64,000 bases of DNA. It comes from Stercorarius parasiticus (lineage: Eukaryota; Chordata; Aves; Charadriiformes; Stercorariidae). The notes beneath the pieces are model-generated. The model was given only the letters and a program-made list of their open reading frames with translations, was not told the DNA's origin and ran no database searches. Below are positions 22,001 to 33,600 of this stretch, one piece after another. The stretch's first letter is position 1, and each line of letters begins with the position of its first letter. The DNA lies in the NCBI GenBank assembly GCA_013396915.1, contig VWZL01002041.1, positions 2,044 through 66,043 on the forward strand, read 5' to 3'. The position numbers and the translations under genes were made by a program.

Positions 22001-25000
22001 GGGGGGATGTTAGGTCCTGTTCAATATTATCAGCTCTTTTATTTACTGTACTATCCTAAATAGCTGCTAGAGTAGTTCACTGAAAATAAAAATAAATAAA
22101 AAAAAAAAAGTAGTAAAATTAGATGAATACTCATTAGTAACATACTGCTTGTGCCAGGCTGGGATTGGAAGGATTGGATGATCGTGACAGTTCAGATTGT
22201 GAGGACAACAGTGAAGATGACTCCCCTCACACATCTGACGGAAGTTGTCCATCAGGCAGCAGATATAGTGAAAATGCTGAAAATTCAAATGAATGTTCAA
22301 GCAGCTCTGTGGATTCGGTAGAGGATAGTCCAACTACCAGTGCAACTGAGAAGCCAATGGAGCAGCCAGAAGGTGCTGGAAGAGACATGCAAGGAGAGAC
22401 ACACGCAGGTGGGCAACCTGAAATTCCAGCTGATGAAGACAGTAAAATGACAATGCCCTTGAAGGAAGAGGTCCAAGAAAAGAATGAGGTAACCCAAGCT
22501 CTGAAAGAAGAGGAGCAAGAAAATGCTTCTTCTAAGGCACAGGAAACGAACCAGTTACAGAGCACAGTAAGTACGAAGCAGTACACGCTGAGATATGGCT
22601 TTTTCTTCAGCAGCTTTTACTCAATCACTTTTCCCTTTGTGGGTCACAGAGAAGGGGAGGGGATTTATATCCTATGTCTTCAATGCATTAGATGCAAGTG
22701 CTTGAATTAGAATCATAGTCTCCCTAAGAAGCTAATAGAATCTTCAGAGTTTGATTCAGAGCATAGAAAATCCCAAGGTTAAAAGGAAAACCAGCTTAAC
22801 TGAAGATGCATCGTACGACTTAGGAAAATGGAATGTAGCAGGTTAATGGAAACTGCAGACAAAGAAGGCTCTTGGTTGACAGTGTCTCCGTGGAGGAAGC
22901 TGTATTGTAGTATAGTAGCATTGTCTTGAGAGATGCTAAGTAAAATGGGTCAAGGAAGAACTTTATAAGATTAAGATTTTAACAGTCTAGAGTTTGTACT
23001 AAGATGCACTTGCCCTTGGCTGTCTAGTATTGTCTCTCCTGAGATCCACATTTTCCTTGGGGATTTTTTTGTTTTGTTTTGTTTTTTCTCCTTCTACATA
23101 ATTAGATACACTCTGGATCCAAAATTCTTTATTGAAGGGAAAAAAGGAAAATAAAACCCTTCTGTAAAATGAAAGACTCTTATCCATACTTTTTGAAACA
23201 TTACCTAACACTGTCTAATTTGACTAATCTTATTTATAACATAATTTGACCGTAATGTTTATAATTGACCTCAATGTTTAAATTGGAAGCTGTTCCGAGT
23301 AGACGCCCCCTAAACCAATCAGCTGATGAGTCTTTCTTAGCTTTTATTATAAAAAGACTTAAGTCTAGTTCATAGAGAACCCTAGTAGTCTGGTGCAAAC
23401 TTCAGTTTGTCATTGACCATCAAAAGTCTGAAAGCAGCAGCTCCTTCCCTAGAGAGACAGAACTAGTATAAATGATGGGTTTTGTCTGAACTGCAAAGGA
23501 TGGTGGAATAATTAAAATGGATCATCTGGTGTACGTGTGGTGGAAGCAGGACTGTACTGTTGCCATACCATTATGTCCGCTGGCAATCTGGGTTGGTGTC
23601 CCAGGCCTCAGCCAGATCAGGAGCATTACTGACCATGAGGTTCCTTCTCTGGTGATTGACAGGAGGATGGCTGGGATTCTTTTCTGAAGAGGCTTTGGAT
23701 TAGTCTTCCAGCCAAGAGAGAATGTAGCTTTTCCCACTGAATTGATGAAAGCCCCACTAATATTTGGCAGTGAAAGGTGGCACTACTTGTGCTTCATTGC
23801 CCCTTGCATAATACTACTATTAAAATTTTTTGAGTGTAACGAATCCAGGCTTACTCTAGCAGTAAAGCAAAATGTGGCACTTTTTTCAGGCGAAGGAGTT
23901 GCTTGGATTTTCTGCCTTGAGCAGAAAGTCTACCATCAGTTGCCACTGCCAATGGCTGAATTCTGATAAGTGGAAGTTTAATACAGTTAAATGGCGAAAA
24001 GACCAGGATATAATATGATAAATTAGAACTTTGTCATCTACCATACTATTAGAGCTGGCAAATTTTAAACAGGATGTTTACCATTCTTCACTGTTTACCT
24101 TTTGCTCGGTATTTGCGAGACTGTCTATTCCTAGAACAGGAAACTCCACCAATGCTGTGGCAGATTGTTATTGCAGGTGGAAATATTTTTATAATAGTCC
24201 ATGATGGATTTTTTCAAAAGTAGGATGAGAATAATGAGGCAACCAGTCTTTTTTTGTATGCTTAGCAGGATAAAGGTTCTAATTCTGCTAGCGTTAATTA
24301 TATTTGCTGAGTTCCTAATGGAGCGGTCGCATTTCCCCTGCTGGTATTACTTGCTCTGAAGTCCCTGTGGTAACTCCAGCATGATACATACCATAAGACT
24401 AATATGTGCTTTAAGTATTGAACGAAATGCGCTTAGATTTTTGTGTCCTTTTTAGTGTGTTAGTGTTTAGTGTGTTAGTAAATTCCAGCATTTGAATTAT
24501 CCAGTCTTTGTCCATATTCTTTTGTGGACAAGACCCTTGGTGTTTATATCATTTAAAATGATCAGTGCTGTCTTGGAGGCTGTGTACATTGCAAGCCTAA
24601 GCACATCTGCAGCTTGTCTGGACATGTTAGAGGGAGCCTTTAACTAGCTAGCAGAGGCACTGCCAGGAGTAGAATTGTAGCAGCACAGTTGGACACTGGG
24701 TACAAAGCTCACCTGAGCATTCGCCCCACTCTTGGGTGTGTTATTTCCAGTAAGATTTGCATGTTTTACAATTGGGCTGCTAGCTAGCTTCAATTTGCTT
24801 GTACATGACGCAGTAATACTTTGCCTGGGTAGCATAAGTACTGTTAATAATAATTATGTTGGCTAATATCCAACATAATACATATTGAGACATTGCTCAT
24901 CTTTATTAAGTAATTAGGAGTTTGAGATGATCCTAATTGAAGATCTTCTGTAAAATGAAGCATTCTGTCCGTACTTGTTCCTTCCCTCCCCAATCAGGAA

Positions 25001-25257
25001 GAAAGTGATAATAGTCTGATGGGATGTTTTTCTCTTTGCAGGAGGTGGAACCAATAGATCTACTGGCATTCAACTCTGCTGCTGAATTGGAAGCCCTGGG
25101 TTTAGATAAACTGAAGGTGGAGCTGATGTCTTTAGGACTGAAATGCGGAGGCACTTTAAAGGAAAGAGCAACAAGGCTTTTTTCAGTGAGAGGTCTGTCT
25201 AGAGACCAGATTGATCCTGCTTTATTTGCAAAGCCCTCTAAAGGGAAAAAAAAGTAA
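15822..25257 (+). CDS. SDE2: SDE2 telomere maintenance/replication stress response homolog, complete, 7 coding exons
   Basis: Coding exons: 15822-15929, 17627-17744, 19908-20019, 20554-20723, 21425-21536, 22158-22566, 25042-25257. All junctions are GT/AG and in phase, giving 414 aa (human SDE2 is about 450). SDE2 is a nuclear protein of fork protection (with TIMELESS and PCNA) and of splicing. The N-terminal ubiquitin fold covers about residues 1-73. It ends in the family's processing motif CGGKGG (71-76), where a deubiquitinase is known to cut between GG and K. The best conserved block follows (77-200: [38 protein letters not shown]), then a charged helix rich in E/K/R/Q (116-150). Exon 6 is acidic and Ser/Glu-rich. 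Exon 7 holds a SAP-like motif (about 358-392) and a lysine-rich tail ending KGKKK. The start at 15822 has a good context (gcgATGG) and fits the exon 1 frame. Exon 1 is unusually GC-, Pro- and Gly-rich compared with the mammalian protein and is present twice because of an assembly overlap. Confidence 0.95.
16026..16026. other. single-base N joining two overlapping contigs
   Basis: One N separates the end of one copy of the SDE2 exon 1 region (up to 16025, ending 'gtcgc') from the restart of the same region inside the upstream CR1 (16027, 'ggtgtccctgccc'). It looks like a scaffolding join rather than a biological junction. Confidence 0.85.
16027..16680 (+). repeat. duplicate of 15369-16025 (CR1 end, CpG island, SDE2 exon 1), likely assembly artefact
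   Basis: From 16027 to 16321 the sequence follows 15369-15663 at a constant offset of 658. After the N gap, 16503-16680 follows 15848-16025 at an offset of 655. Both copies end in 'ctgccgtcgc', and only the second runs on into intron 1. The visible differences are at the gap edge and a C-to-T change that turns Pro17 (CCG) of SDE2 into Leu (CTG). The start codon of the second exon 1 copy lies inside the gap. Near identity and the flanking Ns point to two contig ends that were not merged; a real recent tandem duplication is less likely. Confidence 0.85.
16322..16499. other. 178-base gap of N
   Basis: An unsequenced gap in the second copy of the SDE2 promoter/exon 1. By alignment with the first copy it covers the counterpart of about 15664-15841, including the start codon. 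It begins directly after the GGGGCT array, so GC-rich, structure-forming DNA probably stopped the sequencing. The expected size from the first copy is about 181 bases, so the gap length is realistic. Confidence 0.95.
16843..17304 (-). mobile_element. CR1 LINE, reverse orientation, in SDE2 intron 1
   Basis: A CR1 3' part in antisense orientation. It starts at 'tcgtagaacggttcgggtta', contains 'aaccccctgccatgggcagg' and 'gttccagtgtctcaccaccc', and ends near 17304 in decayed ORF2 sequence. On the minus strand, 17299-17054 reads the end of ORF2 (blocks [20 protein letters not shown] and [20 protein letters not shown]). It is 5'-truncated and inactive, and longer and less decayed than the copy just upstream of SDE2. 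Confidence 0.93.
24853..24879. other. perfect 10-bp inverted repeat with 7-nt loop in SDE2 intron 6
   Basis: The arms ATTATGTTGG (24853-24862) and CCAACATAAT (24870-24879) flank the loop CTAATAT. It lies about 160 bp before the last SDE2 exon. It could form a small RNA or DNA hairpin, but such AT-rich palindromes also occur by chance. Confidence 0.8.
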
Positions 25258-25728
25258 TTAAAAAAAAAATATTTTGTATCCACGTGCTTTTAAATTTTTC
25301 TTATTCTGTTGTTGTTATGTACTGCCACATACAATTCTTCAGCATCCCTGGATAGTTTTTGTTCCTATCATTCTTAATGAAGTTCGATTAATGTAACACA
25401 GTAAGTTGCTAGATAGTGAGTTAGTTACGTGTTTGATACCTTCAATATTAAAGGAGTGAAATGACTATCTTTTGATAAGCTTTACAAATGGTTATAACAA
25501 GTCTTAATGCAACAGGTAGAACAAACTCTGTATGTGGAAAGAAATAACCTGAATGTTTTCTGGAAAATGGTTGTATGACACTGTCATCACCTATTTTAAG
25601 AAAAATAGCAATCCTTTCTTAGCTTTACGTTGGATCTCCTTTAATGTGTATTTCAGTTAGCACAGTTACAACTGTCAAACGAGAAACATTGAATTTATAA
25701 TCCAGGCTTAAAAGCTGAAGTTTCTTTA

Positions 25729-25734
25729 AATAAA
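25729..25734 (+). terminator. candidate SDE2 poly(A) signal AATAAA (proximal)
   Basis: A canonical AATAAA stands 472 bp after the SDE2 stop codon. It is followed by a T/GT-richer stretch (about 25780-25800, 'gtgctgtgagtttttgtggg'), as expected for a cleavage region. Confidence 0.5.
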
Positions 25735-26387
25735 AAGAACATTTTATATGGATGAGGCCAGTATAAACAAATATGCTGTGCTGTGAGTTTTTGTGGGATG
25801 TCAGGTGTCAATAGAACAAATTATTAATGCGTGTAAATATTTCTTTTAGAAGAAGTTGAATAAGGGTATTTACTTATTTTGCTCTGGAAGAGTATCCCAG
25901 TGAGGGACAAGAGAGAATCACATCCTTAAGAAATTAAGTACAGTTGCTGTCTGCTGAAGGTTAGTAAGACCTGAAGCTGAATGGGAAATTTAGGATGGGT
26001 TTTAATTCTGTTTTTTTTCAACGGTAAAAGCAATGGAATCGTCTCCCAAGAACTTATATGTCTGCAGTGCTGGTGCTTTGTCCTAGAGCAGTCTCTGACA
26101 GCTCAGTGCTGGAAGTTACCCTGCGAGGTGGCAAGGGCCCCTTGCTGGAAGGGCAGCATGCTTGCACGGCTGCAGGTGCAGCTCCCACTTCCCTGATTTG
26201 AGGCTTTTAAAAAAGTGTTTTGTTCAGCGCCTTGAATCTCAGATTTTACCACCATATGCTGGAGAATATTATGTTTATGATTTCCTTATCAGATTTTCTT
26301 GTAGAGATGTTTGAAAAATTAAAAACCATCTCTCTCCTGTTCTGATATTGTACCATCCATTTATCTGTTTTAAAGTTTGGCTTAGAA

Positions 26388-26393
26388 AATAAA
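26388..26393 (+). terminator. candidate SDE2 poly(A) signal AATAAA (distal)
   Basis: A second AATAAA in the SDE2 3' region, about 1.1 kb after the stop. Alternative use of the two signals would give two 3' UTR lengths. Nothing in the sequence alone decides between them. Confidence 0.35.
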
Positions 26394-26751
26394 GTCTTGA
26401 ATTGCAGTACTGGTAAGAAGCAGGCTTCAAATGCTAGGAAATCAATTCACTCATGTAGTATTTAATGTTTCTGACGTGGGCGGTTTGCAAAACTGAGTGA
26501 AAGAGATGCAATCTTATGACTTCTGTCCCCAGAAGCTGTTTTGTTTATACTTGGAAGTTTTGGTTTGAGAGAGGGTGTTAAAGCTCAAGGATTTATTCTT
26601 GACAAACTACAGACAAGCTGTTCAATCAGTCCTGTTGGAGCAGCAGATCCAAAATGCTGGTTAACCTGACAAGTTTATCCTTCCCTCACCAACGCAAGTT
26701 CCCAGGCATGCCTTGATATAAAATGATGTTGGAACGCTCACTGTACCGCAG

Positions 26752-26753
<2 letters not shown>

Positions 26754-26791
<38 letters not shown>
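26754..26791 (+). repeat. (GT)19 microsatellite
   Basis: An uninterrupted GT dinucleotide run of 38 bp, likely polymorphic in length. Confidence 0.97.
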
Positions 26792-26794
<3 letters not shown>

Positions 26795-29450
26795 CTGGTG
26801 GGGGTGTGGGGGCTGCAGGAGCCCCGTGCCGGCGGGTGTCGCTGCGAGCCTGGGCTGTGGGGCCCCAGCCCCTTCGGCAGCTGGCCAGGAGGCAGTTCTC
26901 TTGTTTTGCATAGATCCTGGTTGTAAAAGATGGGACTTGGCCCTATTGAGGACAGAGGTGGGAACTGGGAAGCGTGGAATTGATTTCTAATGCAGCAGCT
27001 GATATCTAGGCATGTCAAAAACACTGCATGGGCTATAGTTTTTCTACCCATAAGATGGGTTTGAGACTATTTGTCTATTTGCAAGCATACTTGTTGTGGT
27101 TAAATAAAAGTTCTTGGTATCTTTTCAGCTGAGTATCTCCAACTTCTATACTCGTATTCACAAAATAAACTTCATTAGCATCCCGAGGAATTACGAAGAG
27201 GATGGGCAGGTATTTGCAGTGTTGGTAATTATACCATCGTATACAAACCGAGCACTTGTGGATCTGTTTGACACAGTGTTCGGAAAACAAATTGGGGCAC
27301 TTGAGGGCTAAATTGTTAAGGCATGTTCGAACTGTTCTCTGTTTACCTACATATGGGATCCACAAGTAACGAATTTAGCATTTTGCAGTTTATCATTAGT
27401 ATAATCTGGCTTATATGATGAGCAGTGCCTTAAATGCAACAAATGATATAGTAGGTAAGGAGATGCTCAGTGGCAGTAAAGCAATTGATGTGTTTGACAT
27501 CTTAATCTATAAGAGAGTCTTGGAAAAAAAGAAAAGGGGCGGGGAAGAGGAGGGAGGCATTGAGGCTCTGCAAGTCACATTTCATGGGGGTCGTGACAGG
27601 ACAAGTGGATCCCGGGTAGAAAGGGAAGGGTTTTGTTTACTGAATATGTTGCATTTGGAAACTGGAATGGAGGGTACCTGGGAAGTCACCTCAACATAAT
27701 GAAGTTTTGCTGGCGTAAATGGGAGTGTTACATACCAGCAGAAGTCTCGCTTGGGTGGCAAGGCTTTGGTGTGCCAGCTTTCATAACACATGTACATCAT
27801 TTGGGTCAGGAGAGCCTTCAGCTATATGAATGCGCTCGGGCTCCTCTGTAGTATGGCAAGAATAGCACGGGCCAAAAGTGAATGGGCCAGCTTAATGACG
27901 TGGTTTTGCAATGACTCTTGCTTAAGTTCTTTCCCCTCACTGCAATTGCACTCTTGCTTCAGTTGCACTGATGCAGCCATTTCCAGGTCTGCCCCGTGTG
28001 TCACCTATTTGCCTGGTTTTGTTATTGTGGGTTCCTTGTGAAACTAGATCAGTTCCCCAGTGGGGCGTATGATGTGGCTCTAACAAATTTGTGCCAGCAC
28101 AACTGAAGTAGCATTACACAGGGTAAGGTATAAACACTGGTTGGTGAAGGGGAACTGGAATATTTTAAACCAGCAGTAGCACCAAGCACTTCATTGATCC
28201 ACTGCGTCTTAAAAGAAATACCCTACATCTGTGTTAGAGGACAACAGCTTACGTTGTACCTCAGACTAGCTCCACACTTTGGCATCATTTAGTTGAGAAT
28301 TGTTTATCTCCTGCTGAGCTAAACAGGAAGAGGCACTTGCTTTGGGATATGCCCACATAAAGGGTTAGCCTAGAGCAATGTTGTGTCTGGGGAGCCATAC
28401 GGGCACTCGCTGGCAAGGCCAGACTTCCACGTGGCCGTAGGGTGTCCTTCAGAAAATAGCTGGATAACAAACAGGACTCAGACTGATCATTCAACAGAAG
28501 AGAAACAAGCAGGTGAAGTGGTGAAGCTTTCTTAAGAATTTGGGCAAGAAAAGAAAGAAGTCAACAAATACCAGTAAAAAAAAAAAAAAGAATATAAACT
28601 TAAACTATTCCATCCATGGACCATTTCCATAGGACAGAATGGCCCCAGAATAGAGGTGATCTTTCCAGTCCAGAGCCAGAGGATAATGCAGAGTTTGCAG
28701 TGCCCTGCCTGTATCTTTCTTCTTCCAAGGATTAACGCAGCTTTGGATTCCGAAAGCGTTTCTGGTTGTCAGCGCACCAACACTGTGAACATCTTTCCAG
28801 AGAAAAGGTTCGCGCTCCCACACAAACACTTCCCCAACAAGCAAGTGGTGTGACTTAGAGAATTCTTCTGAAGTGTCATTTTAAGTGCCTTTATTTCAAG
28901 CCTCTGGAAGATCTAGAGCAGTGCCTCGTGTTTCTCTTGCATTTCAGTGTTTCTGACTGAAGAATGTTAATTAGTGAAAACACTGGCACAAACCTGAGGG
29001 AGGGCTTTTGCTCACCTCTATCAATACCCTGGAAAGAAATATAAGCACATATAACACAAAAAAAAAAAAAAAAAATATCAGGGAGCAGGGCAGCCATTAC
29101 CGAGGCAAAATACTCAAATTCGGTAAGAAATTGTTTCTGGTTGGCAAGTTCAGAATGGGAGCACACTGTTTCCTTTTGTGCTGCTTTCTAATAAGCCTTT
29201 GGTCTACTGATGGCTCAGTGTGTCAGTGACAAAAGATGATGCTCTGGACCATCCAACATCACCAAACTCATAGCTAAACCTGAATTATTTGGTTTTTTTC
29301 TGGCTTCTGAACCAGAAACTTGCTGCTGTTAAGTGAAAATGGATATTTTCATCCCAGCCCAGAAAAAAAAAAAAATTTAGAGATCAAATATCACAAAAAA
29401 CCCACCTGGCTTGGCTTAGCAGTGTTGTTGATTTCCACCACCATGGCAGG

Positions 29451-29508
29451 GGGTTTGGAACTAGATGATCTTTAAGGTCCCTTCCAACCCGAACCCTTCT
29501 ATGATTTC
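29451..29508 (+). mobile_element. CR1 LINE 3' terminus, very short
   Basis: About 60 bp of CR1 3' end: 'ccatggcagggggtttggaa', then 'ggtcccttccaaccc' and the terminal 'ttctatgatttc'. It is a heavily 5'-truncated insertion. The preceding A-rich and 'cacaaaaaacccacc' sequence is not part of the element. Confidence 0.85.
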
Positions 29509-30104
29509 CATCTTGGTATGTCCCAGCAGCATAAGAAGTACTGAAGCCTTCATATTCACAAGTGTGCTGTGAGATTAGGACTGGTTACCTGTTTTCTAAA
29601 CAGCTACAGAGAAATAATTCGTGGAAGTTCAGGAAGCTCACTACCAGCAGGCAGGGCAGCAGCTGCCAGCCTTCAGATGAAAGGCTCCGTTCCCCTTTTC
29701 CGCACCCACACAGTCCTCTGCCATGTGGACAAATAAATGAGTTACTGAAAAGCCACTTTGGTGTTTTGACCTAAGTTTTCTGAGCCAGACGGCTTCTGCG
29801 CTTGCTGCTGTAGGTGGCACGGAGCTGCCGGCGATGTGTCCAGTTCCAGCCCTTTGAACAGAACACCCAGCTCTGCCCCGCGAGGCGCACGTGTACAACA
29901 CTGCTGCAGAGTGGGGATATTACGTCATGCTTATGCCATTCTGCCTGTTCCAGCCAAAATTAATCATTTTGATCCACCTCAAATTCACAGTTATCCAAGA
30001 TTTTGCTTTCTGGAGAATGCTGACGTTTTAAAGGTTCATTTGTAGCAATGCCTGTTCTCAGGAAGGTGCTATTTTTAAGTCTTAAAAGTTCCTCCAAAAC
30101 ATTT

Positions 30105-30620
30105 AATAGAATGTGTTGGGTTGGAAGGGACCTTTAAAGGCCATCTAGTCCAACCCCCCTGCAGTAAGCAGGGACATCTTCAACTAGATCAGGTTGCTCA
30201 GAGCCTCATCCAGCCTGGCCTTGAATGTCTTCAGTGATGGGGCCTCCACCACCTCTCTGGGCAACCTGTTCCAGTGTCTCACCACCCTCATTTGTAAAGA
30301 GCTTCTTCCTAATGTCTAATCTAAACCTACCCTGCTCTAGTTTATAACCATTGCCCCTCGTCCTATCGCTACATACCCTTGCAAACAGCCCCTCCACAGC
30401 TTTCCTGTAGGCCCCCTTCAGGTACTGGAAGGGGCTATAAGGTCTCCCTGGAGCCTTCTCTTCTCCAGGCTGAACAACCCCAGCTCTCTCAGCCTGTCTT
30501 CATAGCAGACGTGCTCCAGCCCTCTGAACATCCTTGTGGCCCTCCTCTGGACCTCCTCCAACAGGTTCATGTCCTTCTTGTGCTGACGGCTCCAGAGCTG
30601 GACACAGTACTCCAATTTAA
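30105..30620 (-). mobile_element. CR1 LINE, reverse orientation, with decayed ORF2 end
   Basis: An antisense CR1 3' part. It begins at 'tagaatgtgttgggttgg', contains 'ccaacccccctgcagtaagc' and 'gcaacctgttccagtgtctc', and on the minus strand reads the ORF2 end (blocks [20 protein letters not shown] and [20 protein letters not shown]). An in-element deletion after GDLIA removes the usual AFQYLKG segment and shifts the frame. It is inactive. Confidence 0.92.
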
Positions 30621-33600
30621 CTGGAGAAGTTAAAGGCTGCACCCCAGTTGGCTAACACAGCTGCCTCAGCTGGCTCTGCTTTTGGTTATAGCTCAGCAAT
30701 TAGGGTGGCTTCGCAGATTAACATACCTAATGGCAGCTGAAGGTGGGGAGGTGACAACCGCTCTGACCTCTTCCAGCTGCCGAGGAGGGGGCTGGGCAAG
30801 GGCTGGCAGATCTGGCATGGCTAGTCTGGGTTTAGACCCAGTAGCCAGCCAGGCTGGCTTGGGAAGCATCCCGGTGCCCGGAATGCATGTGCTGCGTGTC
30901 CTGCTTCTCCCCGCTGTGTTCGCCCCGTGTGTCTAGCCAGGCACAAGGAATCAGGACTTTGCACAAAATTTGGAGTGCAAAAAGGAGCACAAAGCTCTTG
31001 AAAGACCTACCTGGGACGGATGGAGAGAAGAGCGGTGTTTATAAGGAGCCAGCCGGCTTGTGAAGTGTCTGCTGGTGATTTTACACATCTCAGTGAAAAC
31101 GTGATGTCTGGTGGTTATAGATGGTACCTCACGGCCTGTGTGACATTATATCCAGCATACGGTGACTAGCTGAGACCTCCTAAGGGTGACAGAGTTATTG
31201 ACCACCGGGCTGGAAGTTGGCAGTTGTCTGAGAAGCAGCGATTACAAACTGATTGCATTCCTTTGCAGCAGACAGAAAACAAACTTTTAAAGGGGATACA
31301 GGTACTTGAACTTTCAAAGGGGGAGATTTATCATCACTGAGAAAATTAGAAGAAGGACAAATGTAAACAGAAAACCACAAATAAACGTTAGGATTATGTT
31401 TAAAACAAAATTACTAAATAGCTTTAACAAAAAGAAAAGAAAAAAGCCCTGATTCAGCAATTGTCAAAAGGATTCTGAGAGCTGTGGATGGATGACGTGA
31501 CTTTCCAGTGCTCCAGATAAAAACCTCTTTCTTGCCTGTTCTGCTGGTTTAGCTGTGGGAAACCCCAGCATCCACACAGCTCTGGAGTGCCCTGGTACCC
31601 CTGGAGGCTGGGCCAGAAGGCAGCAGTGGCGAAAGGCTTTTTATTCTGTTTTCTCCTGAAACGCGCTTGAGGTTGTGCAGGCTGCTCTCCTGCACCTGCT
31701 CCAGGAAGGGACAGGGGAGTTCAGGTCCCGGCTGCCAATCCAGCAGTTTGCACAGGAGATAATTTCATATTAAATTAAGGGCAAAAACTCGGAGCTGCTG
31801 AGACTGTTAAGAGGCTCCTCTAAAAAATATCAAAGTCCTGCAGGATCTCCGCCTCCTGCCTTCTGTTTGCCCCGGGTTCCCCTTTCCCAGACTCCAGCTG
31901 TTCCCAGCCAAAGCTGGGGAGCTCCCCTGATTATCACATTCCCTGGGATGTGGATTGGGCATCTGACTTTCCACTTATACCGGCAATTAGAAGGCTGCCC
32001 TGAAAGGCAAAGTGTCAGACGCTCTTGGTAGGAGTTTGTGAAATGCAAAGGGTGGGGGGGGAAGAAGAGAGAGAGAGGAAATAAGGTCTCACCGGCGGTA
32101 GGGTAAAGCTGCAACTTCTCAGAGACTGTGAAAGAAGATGGGCGAGCAGTCTTAGTTCAAATGAAACCGTGGAAGGATCAGACAGGGCAACGTAACTTAG
32201 CTAGCAGTGGCACTTAATACGGCTGAAAACTTTTGTTATCTCTCCTAAAAGGTAATGATAACCTTTTAGAGGTTAGAGAGAAAGTGCTGCTGTCCTGCCC
32301 AAGCCTCTCTCATAGGAAAAGCTTTTGTGACACCAATAGACTGCCCCATGTCCAGCTCCATTAAATGCTGCGGGACCCCACAGACAGCCCTGTGAGCAGT
32401 GCCGTGAAGGCAGGTTGGAGCTCACGCTCGCGATAAGCTTTATCTCAGGCTTGCTGCCCCTGCGAAGGCTTACACAAGAGCTTAACTTCAAGTGTGGGAC
32501 TAACAGGGCTCTTGAAGCCCTTAATGTGAGCAGCACACAACTTCTTCTTGAGCACCACACGGGTGCTCTGCGGTTTCAGCAGCGCAGGAGGATGCCTGAT
32601 GTTTTAATGCTGGTTTTGCCTGAAAACACCTTTGCATTTTTTGAAATCCTTTCTGCTTACGTGTGGTTCATTATGCCGCTGCGCTGCTCTTCCTTTTTTT
32701 GGGTTGTTTTTTTTTTGTTTGGTTGGTTGGTTTTTTACAGCACAGCATAAACATTAATGCTGAACCACGCCGGCGCCAGGTACGTGAGATGTTCTGCCTT
32801 TCCTCGGAGACTGCGGTGCCGCTCAGACGGAAAGAATAACACGTCAGCTTGGCAGGCTTTGCGTGCGTTACAAGTGGTACCGATATAAAAGCGGGGAGGT
32901 AGCACACGGAAGGTATCACAGCAAACGCAGCCTGGATTGAAGACGACAGGCTGGGAGATAATTTCCCCCAGCACGGGCTGGTACCTGAAGTCCCGAGTGT
33001 GGCAGTATTTCATCCACAGCCTTCTGCCTAGGAGTTCGTGCTGTAGAAATCCCTGGAGCCTTCCCCACATCAGCCCCACCTCCGAGCCTGCTGCATTTTT
33101 CACTACAAAGCCAGCTGGGGTTTGAGGAGCAGTGCCCTGTCCCCCCCCAAAAGTGGGGAGTTTCAATCCAAATGTGGGTTAAAAACTAGCCGCAGTATCC
33201 ATTATACTGATACAGTAGCACAACTGGTTAACTTTTAATTGAGAAACTTGATTTTTTAGCCACTTTAACAGATGGCGGTGGCACTGTGCACAGAGTCAGG
33301 GTGGGGGGGGGGGTCTGGGCAATGCTGGGAGTCCCCAGGAGTCCCCACAAGCGGCTCCTGGGAAGGGACGGCCATGCAGACTGTGGACACAGAGAGATAC
33401 AGATGTGAGATGCCAGACATGGGTATTAGTGGTGCCCAGCCTGGCGCACAGCCACCCAGGCTATCTTATAGCTTATAGCTTTCTATAAATCGCCTCTTCC
33501 CCAGGCTTCTGCTCCGTGCTTACCACCACCCTCACGGCCCTGGATGGGACCACGCACTGGGCTCGAGGGCTGTGAACATACAGGGGTGGTGGGACTCAGG

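Larger units (their letters stand above)
25258..29450. other. SDE2 3' region and intergenic DNA, no further gene recognised
   Basis: The first 0.5-1.1 kb is probably SDE2 3' UTR. Beyond it, only short unrelated open frames, A-rich runs (28576, 29058) and a GT microsatellite are seen. The open frames around 27075-27365 on both strands match no family I know. Confidence 0.6.

Noticed and set aside
22567..22710. Extension of SDE2 exon 6 to a stop at 22710
   Set aside because: The extension starts at a perfect donor (gtaagt at 22567), and the exon before and the SAP exon at 25042 are in phase across it. The extension is intron read-through, at most a minor retained-intron form.
27075..27365. Open frames on both strands (65 and 96 codons) near 27.1-27.4 kb
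   Set aside because: They were considered as a decayed gene or retroposon, but no family could be named and no exon boundaries are evident.
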